DNA of 23,989 nucleotides from Alphaproteobacteria bacterium (GTDB taxonomy: Bacteria; Pseudomonadota; Alphaproteobacteria; Rhodobacterales; Rhodobacteraceae). The position numbers were made by a program, and so were the translations under genes. Shown here piece after piece: positions 1 through 7,456 of this stretch (position 1 is its first letter; every line of letters begins with the position of its first letter). The stretch spans positions 1-23,989 of the forward strand of contig JAUHZL010000005.1 of assembly GCA_030425945.1 (NCBI GenBank), in the 5' to 3' direction. The notes under the pieces were generated by a model. The model saw only the letters and a list, made by a program, of their open reading frames with translations, was not told where the DNA came from and ran no database searches.

Positions 1-123
1 GCCCTTCTGGGCGGCGATGTTCTCGAACGACATGTCGCGGATGAACTGGCCCAGCACCGAGAGCTTGGGCTGGACGGGCGGGGTTGCGCCGGTATCGGCA
101 CCGTTTTCAGCAGTCTCTGCCAT
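1..123 (-). CDS. secB: Protein-export chaperone SecB, N-terminal part (cut by window edge)
   Basis: SecB is the cytosolic tetrameric chaperone that keeps preproteins unfolded and passes them to SecA for Sec-dependent export. Only the first 41 codons are in the window. After an acidic, Pro/Ala-rich leader they contain LGQFIRDMSFEN, the strongly conserved first strand of SecB. The ATG (complement of 121-123) has a GAGGA-like ribosome site a few bases upstream. It follows fxsA on the same strand after a 67-bp gap with no clear terminator, so the two may be co-transcribed. The rest of the protein lies left of base 1 and cannot be assessed. Confidence 0.9.
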   Translation of the reverse strand, partial: MAETAENGADTGATPPVQPKLSVLGQFIRDMSFENIAAQKG

Positions 124-190
124 GGTCGGATCCTCGGAAGGCTAAAATCCGGGGTCTGGTAGCAGGAACTCCCCCCGGCGGAAAGGCCGG

Positions 191-664
191 TCAGGGGCGG
201 CGGTTCGGCGGGCGGCGGGGCGGCACGTCGCCGAGGTCCTCGAATTCGCCGTCGATCACGGTGGGATCGTCCGGCCGGTGCCGCGTGCCGGCGGTCGCCT
301 CGGCCCGGTAGCGCTGCACCGCGATGCGGCGGCGGACGAGGTCATAGGCCATGTCGCGCACCGGCGGGACCAGCAGCGACAGGCCGACGGCATCGGTGAA
401 GAAGCCCGGCGTCAGCAACAGCGCGCCCGCGAAGAGGATCAGCGCGCCGTGGACCAGCGGGCGGGCCGGGTCGTCGAAGGTGTCGAGGCTGCGGCGCAGG
501 TCGTTCAGGACCGCGATGCCCTGCTGGCGCACAAGCGCGGTGCCGAGCAGCGCGGTCAGGATGACGATCACCAGCGTCGGCAACAGCCCGATCGCGCCGC
601 CGACCTGGATGAACAGGCCGATCTCGATCAGCGGCACGGCAAGAAAGATCAGGAACAGCCACAT
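191..664 (-). CDS. fxsA: FxsA family membrane protein
   Basis: This is a 157-residue cytoplasmic-membrane protein of the FxsA family, named for E. coli FxsA, which suppresses F exclusion of phage T7 when overproduced; the normal role is unknown. Hydrophobic segments lie at about residues 1-20, 25-45 and 72-100. The family signature LLLTPGFFTDAVG is followed by LLVPPVR near residue 100. The C-terminal 50 residues are charged and Pro/Arg-rich, as is common in this family. The ATG has GGAG 8 bases upstream. It is divergent from the Tim44-like gene across a 109-bp gap and lies upstream of secB. Confidence 0.92.
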   Translation of the reverse strand: MWLFLIFLAVPLIEIGLFIQVGGAIGLLPTLVIVILTALLGTALVRQQGIAVLNDLRRSLDTFDDPARPLVHGALILFAGALLLTPGFFTDAVGLSLLVPPVRDMAYDLVRRRIAVQRYRAEATAGTRHRPDDPTVIDGEFEDLGDVPPRRPPNRRP

Positions 665-702
665 GGCGTCGTCTCCGGTTTTGCGGGCGTCGTCCGGTGG
701 AC

Positions 703-730
703 TTGACCCTATCCCCCCCTTACATATGTG
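703..730 (+). promoter_or_regulatory. Candidate sigma-70-type promoter for the Tim44-like/mltA/smr operon
   Basis: TTGACC (703-708) and TATGTG (725-730) are separated by 16 bp, which would start transcription about 35 bases before the ATG at 774. The -35 matches 5 of 6 consensus bases and the -10 matches 3 of 6. It lies in the gap between the divergent fxsA and Tim44-like genes. The call rests on sequence match only. Confidence 0.35.
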
Positions 731-773
731 CGCAACGCGACACGACCAAAGTGCCTAGCGAACCGGAGTTTTC

Positions 774-1433
774 ATGAGCGCAGCCATCATCCAGCTTCTC
801 GTCCTCGCGGGCGTGGCCATTTTCCTGATCCTGCGGCTGCGCAGCGTGCTGGGCACGCGCGACGGGTTCGAGAAACCGCCGGTCACGGTGCGGGACACGC
901 GCGAGGACCTGCGGCGCGAGTTCGAGGTGATCGAGGGCGGTCCCGACACCGACATCACCGATCATGTCCCCGATGGCAGCCCGGCGGCCAAGGCACTGGC
1001 GGCGATGAAGATGGCAGAGGGCGATTTCAACGTCTCGGAGTTCCTGCGCGGGGCGCGCGGGGCCTACGAGATGATCCTGATGGCCTTCGAGCGCGGCGAC
1101 ATCGAAGAGGTGCGCGGCTTCCTGTCCGAGGACGTTGCCGAGGCCTTTGACGAGGTGATCCGCGCGCGCGAGGCGCAGGGCCTGAAGGTGGAAGCCGAGT
1201 TCAACGGCGTGCGCGAGGTGGTGCTGGAAGAGGCCGGCTTCGACCGCGACACCGGCGAAGCCGAACTGACCGTGCGCTTCGTGGGCGAGCTGACCTCGGT
1301 CGTGCGCAACGCGGAGGGCGAGATCGTCGAGGGCAACCCGCGCGAGATCAAGCGTCAGCGCGATGTCTGGAGCTTCGCCCGCACGATGGGCGCGGACGAT
1401 CCAAACTGGCGCCTGGTGGCGACCGGGGGATGA
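774..1433 (+). CDS. Tim44/TimA-family membrane-anchored protein
   Basis: A 219-residue protein with one N-terminal membrane segment (about residues 5-21), a charged linker, and a Tim44-like C-terminal domain (about 70-217). Mitochondrial Tim44 tethers Hsp70 to the import channel. Bacterial relatives are inner-membrane proteins of unclear role, so no transport function is claimed. The domain is recognisable from the MKMAEGDFNVSEFLRGAR helix, the following MILMAFERGDIEEVRGFLS and the strand-rich end with DVWSFAR. The ATG is preceded by GGAG. The gene ends in an ATGA overlap with mltA, so translation of the two is probably coupled. Confidence 0.87.
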   Translation: MSAAIIQLLVLAGVAIFLILRLRSVLGTRDGFEKPPVTVRDTREDLRREFEVIEGGPDTDITDHVPDGSPAAKALAAMKMAEGDFNVSEFLRGARGAYEMILMAFERGDIEEVRGFLSEDVAEAFDEVIRAREAQGLKVEAEFNGVREVVLEEAGFDRDTGEAELTVRFVGELTSVVRNAEGEIVEGNPREIKRQRDVWSFARTMGADDPNWRLVATGG

Positions 1434-2461
1434 CGCTTGGCCTGCGCGGGATATGCGCCGCCGTCCTTGTGGCGGCCTGTCCCGTGACGGCCAGTGCCGC
1501 GCCGCCGGTGCTGCTGAGCTACGAGGACCTCGACGGCTGGCCGGGCACGGCCCCGCACGAGGTCTTCGACGCGTTCTTGGAGACCTGCGGCGACCTCGAT
1601 CCCCGGGACTGGGGCGCGGTCTGCGCGATGGCGGCGGGGAAACCCGACGCGCGCGGCTTCTTCGAGTCGCTGTTCCTGCCGGTGGCGTGGTCGCCCGAGA
1701 CCGAAGCCCTGTTCACCGGCTATTTCGAGCCCGAGATCGAGGCGTCGCGGACCCGCGCGCCGGGCTTCGAGACCCCGATCTACCTGACCCCGCCGGAGTT
1801 GCGCCCCGGCCAGCGCTGGCACAGCCGGGCCGAGATCGAGGATCTGGGCGTGCTGGAGGGGCGCGGGCTGGAGATCGCCTGGGCGCGCGACCCGGTCGAG
1901 GCGTTCTTCCTGCAGGTGCAGGGCTCGGGGCGGCTGCATTTCGCGGACGGCTCGGTGATGCGGCTGGGGTTCGGCGGCAAGAACGGGCACGACTACCGCT
2001 CGATCGGGCAGGAGCTGGTGCGGCGCGGGGTCTACGCGGCGCACCAGGTCTCGGCGCAGGTGATCTCGAACTGGGTGCGGCGCAACCCGGAGGAGGGGCG
2101 CGACCTGCTGCGGCACAACCCGAGCTTCGTGTTCTTCCGGGTCGTCGACGAGGTGCCGCCGGAGCGCGGGCCGCTGGGCGCGATGAACCGCTCGGTCACG
2201 CCGCTGCGGAGTGTCGCCATCGACCCGGCCTTCACGCCGCTGGGCGCGCCGGTCTGGGTCGAGAAGGGCGGCGCCGTGCCGATGCGGCGGCTGATGGTGG
2301 CGCAGGACACCGGGTCGGCGATCAAGGGACCGCAGCGCGCGGACATCTTCTTCGGGACCGGCGATGCGGCGGGCCGGGCTGCCGGCCGGGTGCGCGACCC
2401 GGGGCGGCTGGTCACGCTGCTGCCGATCGAGGTGGCGCTGCGCCTGACCGGGCGGATGTGA
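1430..2461 (+). CDS. mltA: Membrane-bound lytic murein transglycosylase A
   Basis: MltA cleaves the MurNAc-GlcNAc bond of peptidoglycan and leaves 1,6-anhydro-MurNAc ends. The 343-residue protein has the family signatures TGYFEP (near residue 97), FFLQVQGSGRL (near 160) and, in the C-terminal 3D domain, AQDTGSAIKGPQRADIFFG, which carries the conserved aspartates D293 and D305; the second corresponds by context to the catalytic Asp. The N-terminus is a secretion signal: VAAC at residues 14-17 could be a lipobox, and ASA-A near residue 23 could be a signal peptidase I site. The start overlaps the previous stop (ATGA), and the stop is one base before the smr start. Wall fragments it releases could feed the AmgK-MurU pathway encoded further right. 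Confidence 0.95.
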   Translation: MTLGLRGICAAVLVAACPVTASAAPPVLLSYEDLDGWPGTAPHEVFDAFLETCGDLDPRDWGAVCAMAAGKPDARGFFESLFLPVAWSPETEALFTGYFEPEIEASRTRAPGFETPIYLTPPELRPGQRWHSRAEIEDLGVLEGRGLEIAWARDPVEAFFLQVQGSGRLHFADGSVMRLGFGGKNGHDYRSIGQELVRRGVYAAHQVSAQVISNWVRRNPEEGRDLLRHNPSFVFFRVVDEVPPERGPLGAMNRSVTPLRSVAIDPAFTPLGAPVWVEKGGAVPMRRLMVAQDTGSAIKGPQRADIFFGTGDAAGRAAGRVRDPGRLVTLLPIEVALRLTGRM

Positions 2462-2462
2462 G

Positions 2463-3089
2463 ATGGCCCGGAAGCCGCGCCGCCTGTCCGAGGAGGACCG
2501 TGACCTGTGGGAGCGCGTGACCGCGCAGGCCACGCCGCTGCACCCCGCCCGGCCGAAGCACCAGGCCCCGGAGGTCAACACGCGGCCCGCAGCCAAGCCG
2601 AAACCGGCCCCGCGCGCCGAGACCGCGCCGCTGCCCGCCTTCCGCGTCGGGCAGCACGCGAAGCCGGGCCTGCCGGGGCACGACCTGCTGCCGCCGGTGG
2701 CCGAGCGGGTGGCGGACGCGCCGCTGCGGATGGACCGCAAGCGGTTCCAGCGGATGAAGCGCGGCAAGATGGACCCCGATGCGCGGATCGACCTGCACGG
2801 GATGACGGCAGCGGTGGCGCACCCGGCGCTGATCCGCTTCGTGCTGGGCGCGCATGCCTCCGGGCATCGGCTGGTGCTGGTCATCACCGGGAAGGGGCGC
2901 TCCGACCGGGGATCGGACGGGCCGATGCCGGTGCGGCAGGGGATGTTGCGCCATTCGGTGCCGCAATGGCTGGCGATGCCGCCCTTGGGACCGATGGTGT
3001 TGCAGGTGACCGAGGCGCACCGCAGCCACGGCGGCGGCGGCGCCTATTACGTCTACCTGCGCAAGCCGCCCGGGGGCGGCCTGCGCTGA
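2463..3089 (+). CDS. Smr/MutS2-domain protein
   Basis: A 208-residue protein. A basic, Pro/Ala-rich, probably disordered N-terminal half (residues 1-90) precedes an Smr domain (about 105-202). Domain hallmarks are DLHG (110-113), TGKG (142-145) and the terminal HGGGGAYYVYLRK. Smr domains bind or nick nucleic acid; stand-alone copies such as E. coli SmrA are endonucleases, and SmrB acts on mRNA at collided ribosomes. Which activity applies here is not evident. It is the last gene of the Tim44-like/mltA/smr operon, starting one base after the mltA stop. It converges with hslU with only 3 bp between stop codons. Confidence 0.92.
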   Translation: MARKPRRLSEEDRDLWERVTAQATPLHPARPKHQAPEVNTRPAAKPKPAPRAETAPLPAFRVGQHAKPGLPGHDLLPPVAERVADAPLRMDRKRFQRMKRGKMDPDARIDLHGMTAAVAHPALIRFVLGAHASGHRLVLVITGKGRSDRGSDGPMPVRQGMLRHSVPQWLAMPPLGPMVLQVTEAHRSHGGGGAYYVYLRKPPGGGLR

Positions 3090-3092
3090 GGC

Positions 3093-4387
<1,295 letters not shown>

Positions 4388-4391
<4 letters not shown>

Positions 4392-5446
4392 GCGGTCCCT
4401 TTCGCGTAGGGCGGCAAGCGGTCCTTGCCGGGGAAGGCGGGCAGGGCGGTCATCAGGGCGGTGCGCAGGCGTTCCCACGTCGCGCCCAGCAGCACGAGCC
4501 CCGCGCCGAGCAGGAGAATGGCGAGGAAGGCCTGGTCCTCGACCACGGTGATGGCGAGGGCGACCACGTATCCGACGCCCGCCACGAGGAAGGAGCGGCG
4601 GTCGATCACCACGGCGAAGAGCGCCATGACGGCGAGGAAGGCGACCAGCGCGCCGAGCGCCAGCGCGCTGCCGTTGTCGAAGAGGGTCAGCGCGACGGTG
4701 TTCACGATGGCCGGGGCCGCGACGACGTGCAGCCAGAAGCCGTTCTGCGAGCGGCGGGTGACCCGGTGCGGGTCGCTCATGTCGAAGCCGAGCGCGACGG
4801 CGGCGCCGACCAGCCCCAGCGCGACGGTCAGCCAGGCGAAGGGCCCTTCGGCGCTGAGCAGGAAGGCGTCCTGCAGGTCGGTGAAGGCCGCGCCGCCGTA
4901 GAGCGTGAGCGCGAAGCCGGTGGCGAAGACCGACAGCGCGATGCCGAGCATGGCGAAGGGCACGCGGAAGACCAGCCAGTAGCCGGTCAGCAAGAGGCCG
5001 GTGCCCGCGGCCGAGATCGCCCAGACCAGCGGGGTGTTGGCGCTGAGGAGCGGCGCGAGCCCGGCCGAGAACTGCAGCGCCGAGAGGGCGAACATCACGG
5101 TCAGCGCGATGGAGGGCGCGATCATCCGGCGGACCAGGGTGAAGTAGCGGGCGAGCGCCGCGACGCCCGCCATGCCGGCGGCGGCGAAGGCCATCCAGAG
5201 CGCGCCCGGCTCGCCCAGCAGGCCGAGGCCGGTGACGCCGGACCAGCCGATGTAGAGGATCGAGAGGCCGACGACGATGAACACCTCGTTGAAGCCGCGG
5301 AACAGCTCGAACGGCTCGTCGAGACCGTCGAGGTTCTCGCGCGCGCCGGCGCGGGCATCGGCGAGGGCGAGGATATGGGCGGCCTGCGCCTCGGTGATCG
5401 CGCCGATGCGGACGGCCGCGCGCAGGTCGTCGCGGGTCAGGCTCAT
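4388..5446 (-). CDS. Uncharacterised polytopic membrane protein between hslV and hslU
   Basis: A 352-residue integral membrane protein. A soluble N-terminus (residues 1-50) starts with a short helical segment containing GAITEAQAAHILALAD, which resembles the N-terminal motif of DUF2157-type membrane proteins. About ten hydrophobic segments follow (roughly 53-73, 80-98, 109-128, 138-160, 162-184, 204-220, 237-256, 259-281, 285-301, 306-322). No catalytic motif was recognised. Its start overlaps the hslV stop and its stop overlaps the hslU start, each by 4 bp (ATGA), so it should be made together with the HslUV protease. Its role is unknown; a membrane partner, adaptor or substrate of HslUV, or simple co-location, are all possible. 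Confidence 0.85.
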
Positions 5447-6000
5447 GCGGGGATCGTTTCGAGCGTGAGGTGGGTGTTGGTGTAGACGCAGATCTCGGCG
5501 GCGATGGCCATCGACTTGCGCACGATCGCCTCGGCGTCGAGGTCGGTGTCGATCAGCGCGCGCGCGGCGGCCAGCGCGTAGTTGCCGCCCGAGCCGATGG
5601 CGGCGATGCCGTGCTCGGGTTCCAGCACGTCGCCCGCGCCGGTGATCACGTAGAGCGCCGCGCCGTCCGAGACGATCAGCATGGCTTCGAGCTTCTGGAG
5701 GTACTTGTCGGTGCGCCAGTCCTTGGCCAGTTCGACGGCGGCGCGCCCGAGCTGGCCGGGGGTGGCCTGCAGCTTGGTCTCCAGCCGTTCGAGCAGGGTG
5801 AAGGCGTCGGCGGTCGAGCCCGCGAAGCCCGCGACGACGTCGAAACCGCCGGGCGACAGGCGGCGCACCTTGCGGGCGCTGCCCTTGATCACGGTCTGGC
5901 CGAGACTGACCTGCCCGTCCCCGCCGATCACGACTTTGCCGTTTTTTTGAACACCGAGGATGGTGGTTCCGTGCCATCCGGGGAAGTCGTGGTCTGGCAT
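5443..6000 (-). CDS. hslV: ATP-dependent protease peptidase subunit HslV (ClpQ)
   Basis: HslV is the threonine peptidase dodecamer of the HslUV protease. The 185-residue precursor has an 11-residue propeptide (MPDHDFPGWHG) followed by TTILGV; Thr12 becomes the catalytic N-terminal Thr1 after self-cleavage. Further family motifs are GGDGQVSLG, AGFAGSTADAFTLLERLE and the sodium-loop region IGSGGNYALAAARAL. A GGAGAGAG ribosome site lies just upstream of the ATG. It is first in the hslV / membrane protein / hslU operon and is divergent from the capsule-like gene at 6103. Confidence 0.97.
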   Translation of the reverse strand: MPDHDFPGWHGTTILGVQKNGKVVIGGDGQVSLGQTVIKGSARKVRRLSPGGFDVVAGFAGSTADAFTLLERLETKLQATPGQLGRAAVELAKDWRTDKYLQKLEAMLIVSDGAALYVITGAGDVLEPEHGIAAIGSGGNYALAAARALIDTDLDAEAIVRKSMAIAAEICVYTNTHLTLETIPA

Positions 6001-6027
6001 CGTCTCTCTCCGTTACCTTGCTGCACC

Positions 6028-6055
6028 ATATGGACCCGGCGCGGCGAGGTCGCAA
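6028..6055 (-). promoter_or_regulatory. Candidate heat-shock (RpoH-like) promoter for hslV
   Basis: On the minus strand TTGCGA (6055-6050) and GTCCATAT (6035-6028) are separated by 14 bp. This resembles the sigma-32 pattern TTGAAA / CCCCAT-T, and would place the transcript start about 20 bases before the hslV ATG. hslVU is heat-shock controlled in other proteobacteria, which motivated the search. The -35 half is weak (4 of 6), so this is tentative. Confidence 0.33.
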
Positions 6056-6102
6056 TGGCGGGGCGCTGGACGCTGCCGAATCAGCGCCATACGGTCCCGC
6101 GC

Positions 6103-7011
6103 ATGGTCGAAACACGCACTCTTTCCATTCACTTGACCGAGTACCTGCTGTGGCGCGTCCGGCGCGGCAAGCACCCGTTCCTGGCCGAGCTGGTGCGGGC
6201 GCTGGAGGCGCGCGGCTGGCGGATCACCTGGCGCGGCGACGGCCTGGACGAGCGCCTGGCGAGTGCCGCGCGCCCGGGCTACACGCTGTTCTACGAGGAT
6301 GCGCCGGTCGGGCCGCGCTGCCTGACGCTGCGGCGGTCCTATTTCGATCCGTTCTGGCAGATCGAGGCCTCGGCCAAGCGCTGGGAGTGGGACGTGGCGC
6401 GCGCCAGCTTCGACCCCGAGACGGTCGATGGCGACCGGGCGGCGCATTTCGTGAAGTTCTGGCGCGGGCGGATGCCGCTGCCGCCGCCCGTGCGGGGCGA
6501 AGGCTTCGTCTACGTGCCGCTGCAGGGACGCCTGCTGACCCAGCGCAGCTTCCAGAGCCGCGCGCCGGTGGACATGGTGCGCGAGATCGCCAAGCGCGAG
6601 CGGACGCGGGACATCGTGCTGACGCTGCACCCGGGCGAGACCTACAGCCCGCACGAGCGCGAGGCGGTGGACCGGCTGATCGAGGATCCGCGCATCCACC
6701 TGTCGGACAGCCCGATGACCGACCTGCTGCCGAAGTGCGATTACGTGGCCTGCGAGAATTCGAGCGTGGCGCTGAAGGGGTTCTTCCTGAACAAGCCCGC
6801 GCTGCTGTTCGCCGAGATCGACTTTCACCACATCGCGGCGTCGGTGCCGAAGCTGGGGATGAAGGGCGCGTTCGAGGCGCTGGGCGGGCCCGCGCCGGAC
6901 TACGCGCGCTACCTGTTCTGGTTCTTCCAGCACAGGGCGCTGAACTTCTGGCGGCCGGAGTTCGGGCAGCGCGTCACCGAGCGGCTGCAGGCGCACGGCT
7001 GGCCCGCCTGA
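6103..7011 (+). CDS. Capsule-synthesis-like (Capsule_synth fold) protein
   Basis: A 302-residue soluble protein. Its C-terminal half reads like the Capsule_synth/Kdo-transferase group: VPLQGRLLTQRSFQS, IVLTLHPGETYSP, then CDYVACENSSVALKGFFLNKP, equivalent to the 'V-x-T-x-N-S-S-x-x-x-E-A-L-x-x-G-K-P' sugar-nucleotide-binding region, and IDFHHIAA. The acceptor and product cannot be inferred. I take the ATG at 6103 because recognisable sequence begins at RTLSIHLTEYLLWR. An in-frame ATG at 6055 would add 16 residues and has a modest GAGGT upstream, whereas 6103 has no clear ribosome site, so the start is uncertain. It stands alone, divergent from hslV and convergent with trxA. Confidence 0.72.
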   Translation: MVETRTLSIHLTEYLLWRVRRGKHPFLAELVRALEARGWRITWRGDGLDERLASAARPGYTLFYEDAPVGPRCLTLRRSYFDPFWQIEASAKRWEWDVARASFDPETVDGDRAAHFVKFWRGRMPLPPPVRGEGFVYVPLQGRLLTQRSFQSRAPVDMVREIAKRERTRDIVLTLHPGETYSPHEREAVDRLIEDPRIHLSDSPMTDLLPKCDYVACENSSVALKGFFLNKPALLFAEIDFHHIAASVPKLGMKGAFEALGGPAPDYARYLFWFFQHRALNFWRPEFGQRVTERLQAHGWPA

Positions 7012-7019
7012 CACGGAAA

Positions 7020-7043
7020 CGGGCGCCCGGTGAGGGGCGCCCG
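7020..7043 (-). terminator. Intrinsic terminator of trxA
   Basis: A perfect 9-bp stem (7020-7028 with 7035-7043, built on GGGCGCCC) encloses a 6-nt loop. Read on the minus strand it is followed by TTTCC. It lies between the convergent capsule-like gene and trxA, 28 bp past the trxA stop. The U-run is short and present only on the minus side, so it fits trxA best but may also hinder plus-strand transcription. Confidence 0.6.
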
Positions 7044-7071
7044 CCTGTCGGGTCCGCGCGAGAGCCGGGGC

Positions 7072-7392
7072 TCAGATCGTCGCGTCGATCCAGCTTTTCA
7101 GCGCCGCCTTCGGGGCCGCGCCGGTCTTGTTGCCGACCATCTTGCCGTCCTTGAAGATGAACAGCGCCGGGATGCCGCGCACGTGCAGCGACTGCGCCGC
7201 GACCATGTCGGTGTCCACGTTGACCTTGGCGATCTTCAGCTTGCCCTCGTACTCGGCGCTGAGTTCCTCGAGCGCCGGGCCGATCTGCTTGCACGGTCCG
7301 CACCACTCGGCCCAGAAATCGACCAGCACCGGCACGTCGGACTTGGTGACTTCGTCTTCAAAGGTGGCGTCGGTGACGGCAACGGTGCTCAT
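7072..7392 (-). CDS. trxA: Thioredoxin 1
   Basis: Thioredoxin is the cytosolic dithiol reductant for ribonucleotide reductase, methionine sulfoxide reductases and other enzymes. The 106-residue protein has the active site WCGPC (30-34, cysteines 31 and 34), the buried Asp in VLVDFWAEW, and the cis-proline loop RGIPALFIF. The start at 7392 is chosen over an upstream in-frame ATG because it gives the normal thioredoxin N-terminus and has a clear GAGGAG ribosome site. It lies 60 bp downstream of addA on the same strand, with its own candidate promoter and a downstream hairpin, so it may be transcribed alone as well as by read-through. Confidence 0.96.
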   Translation of the reverse strand: MSTVAVTDATFEDEVTKSDVPVLVDFWAEWCGPCKQIGPALEELSAEYEGKLKIAKVNVDTDMVAAQSLHVRGIPALFIFKDGKMVGNKTGAAPKAALKSWIDATI

Positions 7393-7427
7393 GGGGGCGC
7401 TCCTCGGCGGCGTAAGGTTGTCAACGA

Positions 7428-7456
7428 TAACTATGGATGGGTCCGCCACGCGTCAA
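7428..7456 (-). promoter_or_regulatory. Candidate trxA promoter overlapping the addA stop codon
   Basis: On the minus strand TTGACG (7456-7451) is followed after 17 bp by TAGTTA (7433-7428), about 28 bases ahead of the expected trxA leader. The -35 matches 5 of 6 consensus bases; the -10 is weak. The local sequence is the most AT-rich of the addA-trxA gap. The -35 covers the addA TGA. Confidence 0.35.

Noticed and set aside
124..190. CCGGC/GCCGG hairpin between fxsA and secB as a terminator
   Set aside because: The stem is only 5 bp and no T-run follows on the minus strand; fxsA-secB read-through remains likely.
3065..3092. GCCGCC/GGCGGC hairpin at the smr-hslU convergence as a bidirectional terminator
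   Set aside because: It lies inside the smr coding region, has a very tight loop and no U-run on either strand.
4392..4478. Extended N-terminus of HslU starting at 4478
   Set aside because: The extra 29 residues are Arg/Pro-rich, lie within the coding end of the upstream membrane protein and have no counterpart in HslU; the ATG at 4391 is coupled by an ATGA overlap.
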